Assembly (NCBI GenBank): GCA_023701205.1
Contig: JAMPXJ010000005.1
Span: 62,001-126,000, forward strand
Length of the DNA: 64,000 nucleotides
DNA from: Oligoflexia bacterium
GTDB lineage: Bacteria; Bdellovibrionota; UBA1018
Direction: 5' to 3'
Under the pieces are notes generated by a model that saw nothing but the letters and a program-made list of their open reading frames with translations, was not told where the DNA came from and made no database searches. A program made the translations under genes and the position numbers. Of the stretch, positions 49,724 to 59,005 are shown in pieces; positions within the stretch are counted from its first letter, which is position 1; each line of letters begins with the position of its first letter.

Positions 49724-50583
49724 CGCTGCTGCCGCGCGGGCCCGTCCCGCAACAGCTCCCGCACCGCGACCGAGGCGCAGAACAGCCCGAAGGTTCCGGT
49801 CACGAAGCTTGAGTTGCCCAGGATCAGGTTGCGATTGTCGCAGTTGAAGAACGGGTTGTCGGGAGTCGCGCACATGCAGCGGAAGCCCTTGCCCTTGTCA
49901 TAACTCAGCTCCTCGGGGGCCGAATAGGGCTCCACCGAGTACACCGCCGGGATCCCGTACTTCGCCCCCTCCTCCTGCGGAAACGCGTATTTCTCCCGCA
50001 AAATCCGGCGCAGCGAGCGCGCGAGCGGGTCGACCTGCGTCTCGCCCAGGTCCCCGACCCGGATCTGGGTGGGGTCGAGCCGCCCGCCCGAGCCCGTCGA
50101 GCAGACCACGGGAATGCCCTCGTTGCGGCAGTAAGCCAGCAGATGGCATTTGGCCGTGACGTTGTCGATGGCATCGATCACGTAATCCGGCCGTCGCGCG
50201 AAGATCTCGGCGCAATTCTCGGCGTTGTAGAACTTCGCGAGTGCCGTCACCTGCGCCTGCGGATTGATCTTGCGCAGGCGCTCGGCCATCACGAGCGCCT
50301 TTTTCTGTCCCACGAGGCCCTGCAGCGCATGGAGCTGACGGTTGAAGTTCGTGACACAGATCTCGTCGAAGTCCACCAGGGTCAGCTCGCCCACTCCCGA
50401 GCGCGCGAGCGACTCCGCGGCCCAGCTGCCCACGCCCCCGAGCCCGATCACCATCACGTGCGAGCCCAGGAGCTTCTTCATCCCCGCGTCGCCCACGAGC
50501 CTTCCCATCCGGTCAAACCGGCGATGAAGGCTATAGTCGGCAAGCTCCGTCTCGGACATCGGCGAAATCTGCTTTTCACTCAT
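49717..50583 (-). CDS. tcdA: tRNA threonylcarbamoyladenosine dehydratase
   Basis: A 288-residue protein of the E1-like ThiF fold, starting at the ATG at 50583 (a TTG two codons earlier is less likely). Motifs: VMVIGLGGVGSWAAESLARSG (nucleotide binding), VDFDEICVTNFNRQ, DAIDNVTAKCHLLAYCRN and STGSGGRLDP. The Cys-rich segments CMCATPDNPFFNCDN fit TcdA/CsdL, which makes cyclic t6A37 in tRNA using ATP. It overlaps the tatD-type gene stop by eight bases, so both are in one transcript. Confidence 0.9.
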   Translation of the reverse strand: MSEKQISPMSETELADYSLHRRFDRMGRLVGDAGMKKLLGSHVMVIGLGGVGSWAAESLARSGVGELTLVDFDEICVTNFNRQLHALQGLVGQKKALVMAERLRKINPQAQVTALAKFYNAENCAEIFARRPDYVIDAIDNVTAKCHLLAYCRNEGIPVVCSTGSGGRLDPTQIRVGDLGETQVDPLARSLRRILREKYAFPQEEGAKYGIPAVYSVEPYSAPEELSYDKGKGFRCMCATPDNPFFNCDNRNLILGNSSFVTGTFGLFCASVAVRELLRDGPARQQRQ

Positions 50584-51424
50584 GTTCAAAAACCCGTTTC
50601 AAATTTTCCGCGCTCCGCTCAAGCACCGCTTCAGGAGCCTCGTTCCTCAGCAACGCCACCGTCTTTGCGACGGCAAAGATGGCCAAGGGCTCGTTCAGCC
50701 CGGAAGCCAGGCCCGTCGTGGCGCCCTCCGGCGGCTGGTCCGGCGAATCGGACTCGATCACGAGGCATTCCGGCGGAATCCTTACCACAGATTTCCTCAG
50801 CGACTCAGCGCCTTTTCGGGTTACCGCGCCGGAGACCGAAATCAGTAGCCCGAGTTCCACGTACTGGCAGGCAACCTCCGGGCTACCTGAAAAGGAATGC
50901 ACCAGGCCGCCGACCTCGGGCGGCTGCTCCCCGAGGAGTTTCAGCGCCTCGCCATGGGCCCTGACGACGTGAAGAACCAGTGGCTTGGTCAGCTGCCGGG
51001 CGAGCGCCAGCTGGGTGCGAAAAGCGTGGAGCTGCGGCTCGCGCGGAGTCAGCTCCCACCTGCGGCTGAAATCCAGCCCAAGCTCCCCGATCGCCGTCCC
51101 TGCGGGCGCGAGACCCTCCAGCCTGCCAAGCGCCCCTTCAAGCTCCTCGACCGAATGGGACGCCGCCCACCACGGGTGCACGCCGAATACCGGCAGAACC
51201 TCGCCCGGGCGCTCTCGAGCCAGCCGCAGCTGCCTATCCCAATCTTCCGGCCCCACGCCGCCCTGAAGAAAGCGGCGGATCCCCAGAGCGCGCGCGCGCT
51301 CCAGCACGGACCCAAGGTCATTTCCGAAGCGCTCGTCCGCCAAATGACAATGGGCGTCCCAATATCCTGTCACGTCGTCAACCTCTCTCAACTCGCTGGA
51401 AGCGTCTTCTGGCTTGATTCCCAT
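50576..51424 (-). CDS. TatD-family metal-dependent hydrolase
   Basis: A 282-residue cytoplasmic TIM-barrel protein. Metal-binding motifs in order: DAHCHLADERF, GVHPWW, TAIGELGLDFSR, LHVVRAHG, HSFSG and ESDSPDQ. Members are 3'-5' DNA exonucleases or deoxyribonucleases (TatD), although substrate specificity varies. The first 20 residues before the HxH motif are extra, so a later start is possible but I see none. Divergent from nrfHA. Confidence 0.85.
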   Translation of the reverse strand: MGIKPEDASSELREVDDVTGYWDAHCHLADERFGNDLGSVLERARALGIRRFLQGGVGPEDWDRQLRLARERPGEVLPVFGVHPWWAASHSVEELEGALGRLEGLAPAGTAIGELGLDFSRRWELTPREPQLHAFRTQLALARQLTKPLVLHVVRAHGEALKLLGEQPPEVGGLVHSFSGSPEVACQYVELGLLISVSGAVTRKGAESLRKSVVRIPPECLVIESDSPDQPPEGATTGLASGLNEPLAIFAVAKTVALLRNEAPEAVLERSAENLKRVFEHE

Positions 51425-51498
51425 CGGCCTTGATTCCCATCAAGGAAACGCTTTGGGCGTCCGGTTAAAAATGATAATACCGAAATCCGAAACAGGGG

Positions 51499-51972
51499 AT
51501 GACGATGCCCAGGCTTTCCGACCAATTTCTCCTGCTCCTGGCGATCCCGGCGGGTTTCCTCCTGGGCCTCGGAGGCTATACATTCTATTACGCCGAAGGC
51601 GCCTCCTATTTCTCGGAAAACCCGAAGTCCTGTGCCAATTGCCATATCATGAATCATCAGTATGACAGCTGGTCGCGCTCGGGACACCATCATGTCGCCA
51701 CCTGCAATGATTGCCACCTCCCCAAAGGGGGCCTGCAGAAATACATCGCCAAGGCGCGCAACGGCTGGAACCACTCGCTGGCGTTCACGCTGGAGAACTT
51801 CCCTCAGCCGATCCAGATCACGCAGCCGAACCGGGAGATCCTGCAGGAAAACTGCGTCCGCTGCCATGAGAAACTCGTTTCCGACGCGATCCTGATTCCG
51901 ACCGGCGGATCGCACCAGGCCCAGTCCTGTATCCACTGTCACCGAAACATCGGCCATTATCCGATGCAATAA
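51499..51972 (+). CDS. nrfH: Cytochrome c nitrite reductase small subunit NrfH
   Basis: A 157-residue membrane-anchored tetraheme quinol dehydrogenase. An N-terminal helix (FLLLLAIPAGFLLGLGGYTFY, residues 9-29) is followed by the four c-type heme motifs CANCH, CNDCH, CVRCH and CIHCH, with MNHQYDSWSRSGHHH and LENFPQPI in family-typical positions. It passes electrons from menaquinol to NrfA for reduction of nitrite to ammonium. The gene lies 17 bases before nrfA. Confidence 0.96.
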   Translation: MTMPRLSDQFLLLLAIPAGFLLGLGGYTFYYAEGASYFSENPKSCANCHIMNHQYDSWSRSGHHHVATCNDCHLPKGGLQKYIAKARNGWNHSLAFTLENFPQPIQITQPNREILQENCVRCHEKLVSDAILIPTGGSHQAQSCIHCHRNIGHYPMQ

Positions 51973-51989
51973 AGCCCGAGGAATAGCCT

Positions 51990-53639
51990 ATGCCCTCTCC
52001 GAACCTCATCACCCCTGACCGCAAAAGAGCGTTGCTCATCCTGGCCGCGACAACCCTCGTCACCTTCCTGATCACCTACCTGCTGATCTCGATCTTTCGC
52101 CACAAGACGGAGGCCGCGAACCCTTACCTGCGCTTCGTCGAGGTCAAACAGTCCACGACCGATCCTTCCTTCTGGGGCCTGAACTGGCCACGCGAGTACG
52201 ATCAGTACAAGATGACCTCCCAGGCATCGCGCACCAACTTCGGGGGCGGTGACGTGCACCCGGGCCAAAAGGTGGAGGTTCTCCCCTTCCTCACCCGCAT
52301 GTTCGCGGGTTACGCCTTCAGCCTGGATTACCGCGACCGCCGCGGCCATTCCTACATGCTCAGCGACCAGGAGCAGACCCGGCGCGTGACGGAACGCCCG
52401 CAGCCGGGAGCTTGCCTCCACTGCCACGCCTCCGTGATCCCCACCTATGTCCGCATGGGCGGCGGCGATCCCGATCGGGATCCTTACGACGACAAGACCG
52501 TGCGCGAGGGCTTCGTGAAGGTTTCGGCGATGAAGTACTGGGATGCCCATGCCGAGCTGGTCAAGACCGGTTCGGCCAACCCGATCGAGGGCAAACCCAA
52601 CGAGTTCAAGAACGTCGAAGGCGGCCATCCCGTCTCCTGCACCGACTGCCACAACGCCAAGAACATGCGCCTCGAGGTCCGGCGGCCCGGCTTCATCGCC
52701 GGCATCCGCGCGCTCAAGGCTTCGCAAGGCATTCAGGACTACGACGTGAACCGCGATGCCACTCGGGCCGAGATGCGCACCTTCGTCTGCGCCCAGTGCC
52801 ATGTCGAGTACTACTGCGGACCCAAGGTCACGCTCTTCTTCCCCTGGGACAACGGCGTGAAGGTCGAGCAGATCGAAAGCACTTATGACAATTACAAATT
52901 CCCCGACGGCAAACGCTTCAATGACTGGGCGCACGCCGAAACCGGCGCCGAAATGCTCAAGGCCCAGCATCCCGAGTTCGAGATGTGGAGCCAGGGTATC
53001 CACGCGCGTTCCGGCGTGACCTGCGCGGATTGCCACATGCCTTACGTCCGCCAGGGCGCCATGAAGGTCTCGGATCACTACGTCCGCTCGCCGCTGCTCA
53101 TGGTGGCGCAGTCCTGCCAGCAGTGCCACACCTGGAACGAATCGGAGCTCAAGGAACGCGTCACGCGCATCCAGAATACCACCTATGACCTCATGCTGCG
53201 CGCGGGTCAGTCGCTGACGGATTTCCTGGACACCTTCAAGCCCCTCCGGGCGCCGTTCAACGAGAAGAACCAGGCCGTTGCCCGAGAGCAGGCCACGCAA
53301 AAGCTCGCCAGGGACGAAACCTTCAAGAAGCTCGCGTCAGCCGAACAGGCCAAGAAGCTCGAAGAAGCGACAAAAGCCGAGCTCAACGCGCTGTGGGCCG
53401 CGCATGTCGAGAAGACGCCCGAGCTCAAGGCCATCGGGGAGCTCCACCGCAAGGCACAGTGGCGGCTCGACTTCGTGGCGGCCGAGAACTCGATGGGTTT
53501 CCACGCCCCGCAGGAGGCTACCCGGATCCTGGGCGAAGCGATCGATTACTTCCGGCAGGCGCAGCTCGAGGCGGCAAGGCTCCAGGGACCCAATGCGCGC
53601 TACCCCGTCTCGAGACAGCCCGTGATGCCAAAGCGCTGA
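51990..53639 (+). CDS. nrfA: Pentaheme nitrite reductase NrfA with CxxCH first heme
   Basis: A 549-residue periplasmic enzyme (N-terminal helix/signal LLILAATTLVTFLITYLLI) that reduces nitrite to ammonium with six electrons. Five heme motifs are present: CLHCH (142-146), CTDCH (217-221), CAQCH (267-271), CADCH (345-349) and CQQCH (376-380). In most NrfA enzymes the first is CxxCK and Lys ligates the catalytic heme; here it is His. CAQCHVEYYC and GIHARSGVTCADCHMPY contain the expected active-site Tyr and His. A Lys/Ala/Glu-rich helical insertion near residues 430-470 is an extra feature. It follows nrfH by 17 bases. Confidence 0.95.
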   Translation: MPSPNLITPDRKRALLILAATTLVTFLITYLLISIFRHKTEAANPYLRFVEVKQSTTDPSFWGLNWPREYDQYKMTSQASRTNFGGGDVHPGQKVEVLPFLTRMFAGYAFSLDYRDRRGHSYMLSDQEQTRRVTERPQPGACLHCHASVIPTYVRMGGGDPDRDPYDDKTVREGFVKVSAMKYWDAHAELVKTGSANPIEGKPNEFKNVEGGHPVSCTDCHNAKNMRLEVRRPGFIAGIRALKASQGIQDYDVNRDATRAEMRTFVCAQCHVEYYCGPKVTLFFPWDNGVKVEQIESTYDNYKFPDGKRFNDWAHAETGAEMLKAQHPEFEMWSQGIHARSGVTCADCHMPYVRQGAMKVSDHYVRSPLLMVAQSCQQCHTWNESELKERVTRIQNTTYDLMLRAGQSLTDFLDTFKPLRAPFNEKNQAVAREQATQKLARDETFKKLASAEQAKKLEEATKAELNALWAAHVEKTPELKAIGELHRKAQWRLDFVAAENSMGFHAPQEATRILGEAIDYFRQAQLEAARLQGPNARYPVSRQPVMPKR

Positions 53640-53642
53640 GCC

Positions 53643-54536
53643 ATGGATCCCCGGGTGATCGCAGCCCGGCTCGCGCGCGAGTCGGGTACCTCCGGGCTCG
53701 CGTTCGTGGCGACCGAGGAGGCGATCTATTACGCACGCGAGCCGTTCCCCACCGTCGAGGGCGGACGCTCGCCTCACTCGGCTGTGACCTCGCTCATCCA
53801 AGGCTTGTATGAGCTTGATCCAGCCCGCGCGCGCGCGCTCGTGCGCCGGAGGATCTATTCAACGGCCGCGCCCACCCCGATGTGCCGAGGCATGGTCAAA
53901 GTCGCCGCAAAGCGCCTGACCGCGCCGATAAAGCCTGACCCCGCTTGCGCTGAGGCCGATGGCGCGATCAGCGTGCCCACGAAGGAGCTCATGGCGCCTC
54001 CGGCACCCGTGCTCGCATCGCCGCTGGAGTCCGCCTGGGGCGAACCCTCCCGACGCGCTCCCCCGCAAACGCCGAGATCGGATGCAGAGTACATGGCGCT
54101 CGCGTTCCGGATGACCGAGCCCGCTTATCGCGCGCGAAACGCGGCCGCGCGCGGACGCCCCATCGCGGCGCTGCTGGTCTCGCGCGAAGGCTCGCTCCTC
54201 TCCTGGGCGATCAATACGGACTTCCATAACCGTACGCGGCACGCCGAGGTCAACCTGCTGCAGGGTTATTTCGAGCGAACCAGCCAAGGCCTCCCTTCCG
54301 GCTCGCGCATCTACACCACGCTCAAGCCGTGCCGCATGTGCGCCGGAATGATCTGGCACTGTACCCGAGACCTCGCGAGCCTTCGGGTGTTCTACGGCGA
54401 GGACGATCCGGGACCGCACGCGCGCAACACCGCCCTCACTCTGAACTGCTCGGCTCGCGATGAGGCGGCGCTCGCCTGCGGTGACCCCGCGCTCGCGCGA
54501 TCCCTGGAGCTGCAAGCCGAGCTCAAGCCGGCTTGA
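53643..54536 (+). CDS. Bd3614-type cytidine deaminase-fold protein
   Basis: A 297-residue cytoplasmic protein. An N-terminal domain (residues 1-145; LAFVATEEAIYYAREPFPT, MCRGMVKVAAK) is followed by a C-terminal deaminase domain. The zinc motifs are TRHAEVNLLQGY (HAE, catalytic Glu) and TTLKPCRMCAGMIWHC (PCxxC). This layout is that of the deaminases named after Bdellovibrio Bd3614, described in toxin/deaminase surveys. The target (base, nucleic acid or other) is not known. The start is three bases after the nrfA stop, so it may be co-transcribed with nrfHA by chance or by function. The end overlaps the convergent MBL gene. Confidence 0.8.
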   Translation: MDPRVIAARLARESGTSGLAFVATEEAIYYAREPFPTVEGGRSPHSAVTSLIQGLYELDPARARALVRRRIYSTAAPTPMCRGMVKVAAKRLTAPIKPDPACAEADGAISVPTKELMAPPAPVLASPLESAWGEPSRRAPPQTPRSDAEYMALAFRMTEPAYRARNAAARGRPIAALLVSREGSLLSWAINTDFHNRTRHAEVNLLQGYFERTSQGLPSGSRIYTTLKPCRMCAGMIWHCTRDLASLRVFYGEDDPGPHARNTALTLNCSARDEAALACGDPALARSLELQAELKPA

Positions 54537-55482
54537 CCCGGCGCTTTTGCGCCGCGAACGCGATCCCCTGTGCATTGAGCTCGAGATCCAACCCCAGCAG
54601 CTCCCATTCCGCGTCGCCGAAGCCCAGACCGTGGCTTTCGGAGAAATCCCGGTAGTACTCCCGAAGCTTCCTCTCGCAGTCGGCCTCCAACTCGCTTCCT
54701 GAGAAGGGCGAGCGTACCGCTTCCTCCAGCAGCTTTTCGCTGAAATCCAGATGCGCGAGCAGCTGCTCTTCGGCCTCGGCCAACCCTTCGAGCGCCCCGA
54801 AGTGCGTGAGATACGCGCGCGAAGCGCCGCTGCGCGCGATCTTGCGCACGCTCGCCTGGGCCTCCCGGGGATCGAAATCCGTCGGGCTCGTCGACGGAAA
54901 AATGAAAAGCCCCCGCGACTGAAGCGCCGGGTAACGAAGACCGAAGGCGTCGCCGGTGAAAACCGCCCGGGCCAAAGAGTCCTCGACGACGAGGTGATGA
55001 TTGGCATGGCCGCGCACGTGGGTGAACTTGAGCGTCCCGCCCCCCCAGCCGAGCTCCTCTCCGTCCTGCATCGCCCGGACGCGCGCCTCGGCAATCGCGC
55101 CGATCTCTCCGTAGAGCTTCACGAAGGCTTCTTCGCCATAGACCTTGCGGGCGCTCGCGACCAGCTTCGAGGGATCGATCATGTGGGGCGTCGCGCGCGG
55201 ATGTCCAAGCAGTGTCGCGTTGGGACAGGCTCTCATCAGAGCCGCCGCTCCGCCGGCATGGTCCAGGTGAACATGGGTGATGATCACGAGCTCCACCTGC
55301 TCGGGTCGCAGGCCCCGCCGAGCCAGTGCCGCGAGCAGCTTCGGCAGGGAATGGGCCGTATTGGTTTCGACGAAAGCCGCGCGAGCGGTCGCGGCTGGCC
55401 CCTCCACCAGGAGAAACGCCCCGGCGAAACCCGGATGCAGGTAATCGCAGTCGATGATGTCAATGAGACGCTTTGCTGCCAT
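54523..55482 (-). CDS. Metallo-beta-lactamase fold hydrolase
   Basis: A 319-residue protein from the ATG at 55482, with GAGGGG upstream (the frame runs to 55635 without a site). The motif ITHVHLDHAGGA near residue 74 gives HxHxDH, and RGHANHHLV, TGDAFG (Asp ligand) and LTHFGALEG provide the remaining ligands. The long C-terminal helical part and the DYLHPGFAGAFLLVEG start resemble the group of glyoxalase-II-like/NRPS-tailoring hydrolases, but the substrate cannot be told. It overlaps the deaminase gene by 14 bases (convergent). Confidence 0.8.
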   Translation of the reverse strand: MAAKRLIDIIDCDYLHPGFAGAFLLVEGPAATARAAFVETNTAHSLPKLLAALARRGLRPEQVELVIITHVHLDHAGGAAALMRACPNATLLGHPRATPHMIDPSKLVASARKVYGEEAFVKLYGEIGAIAEARVRAMQDGEELGWGGGTLKFTHVRGHANHHLVVEDSLARAVFTGDAFGLRYPALQSRGLFIFPSTSPTDFDPREAQASVRKIARSGASRAYLTHFGALEGLAEAEEQLLAHLDFSEKLLEEAVRSPFSGSELEADCERKLREYYRDFSESHGLGFGDAEWELLGLDLELNAQGIAFAAQKRRVKPA

Positions 55483-55668
55483 GGCCGGCCCCCTCGATAT
55501 GCGCGCGCCGCTTGTTTCTACACGAGAAGCGCCCGGCCCACAATTCTGGAGAGTGCGCCGAGGCGCCTCGATCGCGGATACGCGGCCAAGTCGCCCGGGT
55601 GGCACGCTCGCTTTTCCGGCGTGCACCGGCGCCACTCTCCATCGGCAGAACGTTGCAATCCAGGTGCC

Positions 55669-56097
55669 TCAGCCGGTCTTCTTCTTCAATACGGCGAGGG
55701 TCATCCGGCTGATGCAGACGAGGCGCTCGCCCTGTGTGATCCGGGTTTCCCAGATCTGGGTCGTCCGACCGAGATGAAGCGGCGTGCTCTTGCCGACCAC
55801 GAACCCTTCGCGGCAGGAGCCGATATGATTGGCGTTGATCTCAAGGCCCACGCAGTATTCGTTTGCCGGATCGACCACCAGATTTCCCGCCGTGCTTGCC
55901 AGCGTCTCGGCAAGCGCCACCGAGGCCCCGCCATGCAACAGGCCGATCGGCTGTTTGGTCCGCTCATCGACCGGCATATTCCCGACCAGCTGCTCGTCAC
56001 CGATCTCGAGGATCCGGATCCCCAGATGCTCGACCATCGTGCCCTTGCCGCGCCGATTGACTTCTTCAAGCGTGAAATCGCGAAACCAGATCGGCAT
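55669..56097 (-). CDS. PaaI-type hotdog thioesterase
   Basis: A 142-residue cytoplasmic protein with a hotdog fold. IGLLHGGASVALAETLAS is the family core with the catalytic Glu and the HGG motif, followed by GLEINANHIGSCREGFVVGKSTPLHLGRTTQIWETRI. The closest groups are acyl-CoA thioesterases MenI/YbdB and PaaI, which act on aromatic or DHNA-type CoA esters. Menaquinone is suggested by the quinol-linked Nrf system nearby, but the substrate is inferred. It lies three bases after the OPT transporter gene start direction (downstream of it) in one minus-strand unit. Confidence 0.85.
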   Translation of the reverse strand: MPIWFRDFTLEEVNRRGKGTMVEHLGIRILEIGDEQLVGNMPVDERTKQPIGLLHGGASVALAETLASTAGNLVVDPANEYCVGLEINANHIGSCREGFVVGKSTPLHLGRTTQIWETRITQGERLVCISRMTLAVLKKKTG

Positions 56098-56100
56098 GGA

Positions 56101-57951
56101 TCAACCCAATCCGCTCGCTTGCAAGAGCGCCACCACGATTCCCAGGAGCGATTCGCCAGCGATGAGGCCCGAGGCGACGGCGATCAGGTAGAGTTCCGCG
56201 TGGCGGGGCGCCTTCTTTTCAAGCACGAGCGCGATCACCGCACCGATGAACATTGAAAGCGAGTTGAAAAACGGAATGACCATGGCCAGGCCCAGGCCCA
56301 TGGCGGACGGGACGAACTTGCGCTTGGAGGGCAGGAAAGCGTCCAGCAGCGTCAGCACCAGGCCCAGCGCGCCGCCCACGAGCAGACCGAGCCGCGCCGT
56401 GGGATGGAGCGCGTCGACTCCGGTGGAAAGCAGGCGGGCCACCGCGGCCCAGACCTGGGCCGATGGCGCCGGCCAGCGATCCGTCCCCAGATCCGCCGCC
56501 GTGGGCACCAGGATATAGAAGGCGGGCACCACGACGAGCACTCCGGCGAAAATCCCGAGAAACTGCGCCAGAAACTGCTTCCGGGGGTTGGCCCCGAGCA
56601 GATAGCCGCTCTTGAGATCCACGAGCAGATCCGCCGAGGACCCGGCCGCGCCCGCTGTCACGCTCGCGGTCATGAGGTTCGTCACGATGTTCGACGGGGC
56701 GATCACGCCGAAGACGAGCTGCGTGATCTTGCCCATGGCGCCCACCGGGGTGATATCCGATTCGCCGGTCGCGCGACAGGCGACCAGCGCGAGGAAGAAG
56801 GTCAGCAGTACCGCGATCACGCCCATGAGATACGTGGTCCCAAACGCCGAGTGGAGGACCCAGAGGCAGCCCAGGCCCGAAATCACGGTTCCGGCAAGGA
56901 ACCAGCTCACGGGCACCTCGATCCGCTCCCAGGGCTTCTCCGCGCCCTTGTCGCGCTTTCTGAAAACCGCGACCAGCGCGCCGAACGCGCGTGCCACCAC
57001 CCGCCACTGAAGGAAGAAGGCCATGAGCCCCGAGGTCACCATGATCGAGGCGCCCGTCCAGGTGCTCCAGCTCACGATCGCGCGATAGCCGATCTTCGCC
57101 GGATCGATCGCGCCCAGGCTCATCATCCACGGCGCCAGTACCGCATAATTGATCACCGCGCCCAGCAGAATCGACCAGGCGATCCTCCAGCCCATGATGG
57201 CGCCGGCGGCGATCATGATCGTGCTGACGTCAAAAGAGATGGTCCACTTCGCGAGCGGAATCCCGCCCAAGGCTCCGGGAAACTCAAGCATCGACGGAAT
57301 TCGAAAGGGGCTCCCCATCTCCTTCACCCAGGTGAGCGCTCCTCCGAACGCGCCCGCGAGCCCCAGGGAGCGCGCCTTGATCACGGCCTCTCTCCCGGCC
57401 GAGTGCAGGCTCCTGAGCGTTTCCGCAGCCGCGATGCCGCTCGGGAACTTGAGCTGCTCGACGTTGATCATCTGCCGCTTCATCGGGATCGCCAGGAAAA
57501 CCCCGAGCGAAGCCAGAAAGAACGTCCACCAGGCCAGCACCGGCCCGGGAATGTGATGCCCGGTCACGATGAGGTAAGCCGAGATCGCCGAGACCATCGT
57601 GCCGCCCGTCGAATAGCCCGCTGACGATGCGGTCGACTGCATGCAGTTGTTCTCGAGGATCGACATGTCGGTGGTGAACCACCGCGGGAAGAGCGTCCGG
57701 AGCGTCTTGTAGATCGCGAACGAAAGGATGCAGGCCGTGATCGCCACTCCGAGCCCCCAGCCCGTCTTGAGCCCGACGTAGAGATTCGAGAGCGACATGA
57801 AGCCACCCAAAAGGGAGCCCATCAGCACGGCTCGGAAAGTCAGCTGCGGCATACTGTCGCCCTGGTAGACCGTTCGATACCAGTGCGCTTCGATCTCGTC
57901 GGGACTTTGGGCAGGACTTTGAGCGGGGCTTTGGGTCTTGGGGTTCGTCAT
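56101..57951 (-). CDS. OPT-family oligopeptide transporter
   Basis: A 616-residue membrane protein with about 14-16 hydrophobic helices. The start QLTFRAVLMGSLLGGFMSLSNLYVGLKTGWG is the OPT signature, and SDITPVGAMGKITQLVFG and ADLLVDLKSGYLLGANPRKQF are conserved in its bacterial members. They import peptides, or in some cases iron-chelates, with protons. The N-terminal tail has three QSPA repeats, which is unusual and probably disordered. The thioesterase gene follows at three bases. Confidence 0.9.
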   Translation of the reverse strand: MTNPKTQSPAQSPAQSPDEIEAHWYRTVYQGDSMPQLTFRAVLMGSLLGGFMSLSNLYVGLKTGWGLGVAITACILSFAIYKTLRTLFPRWFTTDMSILENNCMQSTASSAGYSTGGTMVSAISAYLIVTGHHIPGPVLAWWTFFLASLGVFLAIPMKRQMINVEQLKFPSGIAAAETLRSLHSAGREAVIKARSLGLAGAFGGALTWVKEMGSPFRIPSMLEFPGALGGIPLAKWTISFDVSTIMIAAGAIMGWRIAWSILLGAVINYAVLAPWMMSLGAIDPAKIGYRAIVSWSTWTGASIMVTSGLMAFFLQWRVVARAFGALVAVFRKRDKGAEKPWERIEVPVSWFLAGTVISGLGCLWVLHSAFGTTYLMGVIAVLLTFFLALVACRATGESDITPVGAMGKITQLVFGVIAPSNIVTNLMTASVTAGAAGSSADLLVDLKSGYLLGANPRKQFLAQFLGIFAGVLVVVPAFYILVPTAADLGTDRWPAPSAQVWAAVARLLSTGVDALHPTARLGLLVGGALGLVLTLLDAFLPSKRKFVPSAMGLGLAMVIPFFNSLSMFIGAVIALVLEKKAPRHAELYLIAVASGLIAGESLLGIVVALLQASGLG

Positions 57952-57998
57952 GACGAACCACCCTATAGACCCTCAAGCCGGCCGTCTAGAGGATTTCT

Positions 57999-58958
57999 TC
58001 AGGCCTCGCCGTTGAGAATACTGAAGAAACAGAAGCCCAGGCGGAACTCCCGATAGGACTTTGAATTGCTCAGGAAAATCGAAACTTCGGTCTTCACGCC
58101 CGGCTTTGACGAAAAAAGCAGCGCAACGGTCTGCTGATTGACGCGGTACAACCCCAGGCCCGCGCCGCTTCTTCCCTCGGGCGGCAGATACTCGGAGAAC
58201 CGGAGGTCCTGGCAGAGATGCTTGAGAACCTGTTCGCGCGAAAGCGAGCCGAAAGGATCGGTCACGCTGATCCCGACGATCTCCGCATTGGCGGCCATGC
58301 ATACCCGCACCTGCTCGTTCTCCAGGAGCGGGAAGCTTTCAGCGCGGTCGGTGTCTCGGCGGTAGTAGCCGCGGTTGGCCGCAAACGGCGCGTCGAACAA
58401 GGCGTTCATCAATAGCTCGTCGGCTGCTTCCACTCCCAGCCGGATGATCTGCGAATGGAGCCCGAGCTCAGTAAGGAACTCCTCGACCTGACCGAGCGTG
58501 GTCGCCTTCTCGCGCGAGTGCTTCAGGTGAACTTCCCGGGCGGCGCCCTGCGGAAAAAACCGTTCCAGTCCGAAGGGGTCGGAAGACAGCGCCGCCTCGA
58601 AAAGCTTCGAATAAATGAAACTGGCGGGACCATCGTAGCGACGCAGAATGTGATGACCGAAGGCAGGCGGACGGCTGAGCCCTTCCTGCTGGTTGATCGG
58701 GCCGTCGCTGAGGGCGAAAACCCGCTCCGGCGCGGCATGAGAGAGAAGCAGATTCTCGATTTCCGAGCGCTCCCGTTCCTGGCTCGCGTCCGCCTCCCAA
58801 AGCACGAAGCTCTTTGGATTCTGACTGAGATGATTCCGGATCTGGTTCAAGCGGTCCGGTCCGGTCTGACGCACCAACGCCAATCCCCGATCCTGAGCGA
58901 TATTCCCCCAGAAATGAACATCCTCTTCGCGCGAAGAAATCAAAAGCAGCTTGTCCAT
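57999..58958 (-). CDS. Receiver-like/HATPase two-domain regulator
   Basis: A 319-residue protein. Residues 1-125 resemble a receiver fold (LLLISSREEDVHFWGNIAQDRG, FVLWEAD) but lack the clear phospho-Asp triad. Residues about 165-305 are a HATPase-c-like ATPase: LGVEAADELLMNALFDAP (N box with Glu and Asn) and SGAGLGLYRVNQQ (G box). This is the histidine kinase/anti-sigma kinase fold without a phospho-acceptor His. It is divergent from a STAS-domain gene, the classic partner-switching pairing. Its -10 (TAGAAT, 58970-58965) lies six bases before the ATG, so the transcript should be leaderless. Confidence 0.7.
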   Translation of the reverse strand: MDKLLLISSREEDVHFWGNIAQDRGLALVRQTGPDRLNQIRNHLSQNPKSFVLWEADASQERERSEIENLLLSHAAPERVFALSDGPINQQEGLSRPPAFGHHILRRYDGPASFIYSKLFEAALSSDPFGLERFFPQGAAREVHLKHSREKATTLGQVEEFLTELGLHSQIIRLGVEAADELLMNALFDAPFAANRGYYRRDTDRAESFPLLENEQVRVCMAANAEIVGISVTDPFGSLSREQVLKHLCQDLRFSEYLPPEGRSGAGLGLYRVNQQTVALLFSSKPGVKTEVSIFLSNSKSYREFRLGFCFFSILNGEA

Positions 58959-58964
58959 GCTCTG

Positions 58965-58973
58965 ATTCTATCA
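58965..58973 (-). promoter_or_regulatory. Extended -10 promoter of the HATPase gene
   Basis: TGATAGAAT on the minus strand (TG-N-TAGAAT), ending six bases before the ATG at 58958. The predicted start is at the A of the ATG, and there is no Shine-Dalgarno sequence, so the mRNA would be leaderless. No good -35 is visible. Confidence 0.5.
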
Positions 58974-59005
58974 GGTTTTTTCTCGAATCCCGTTCGATTT
59001 ATGCC

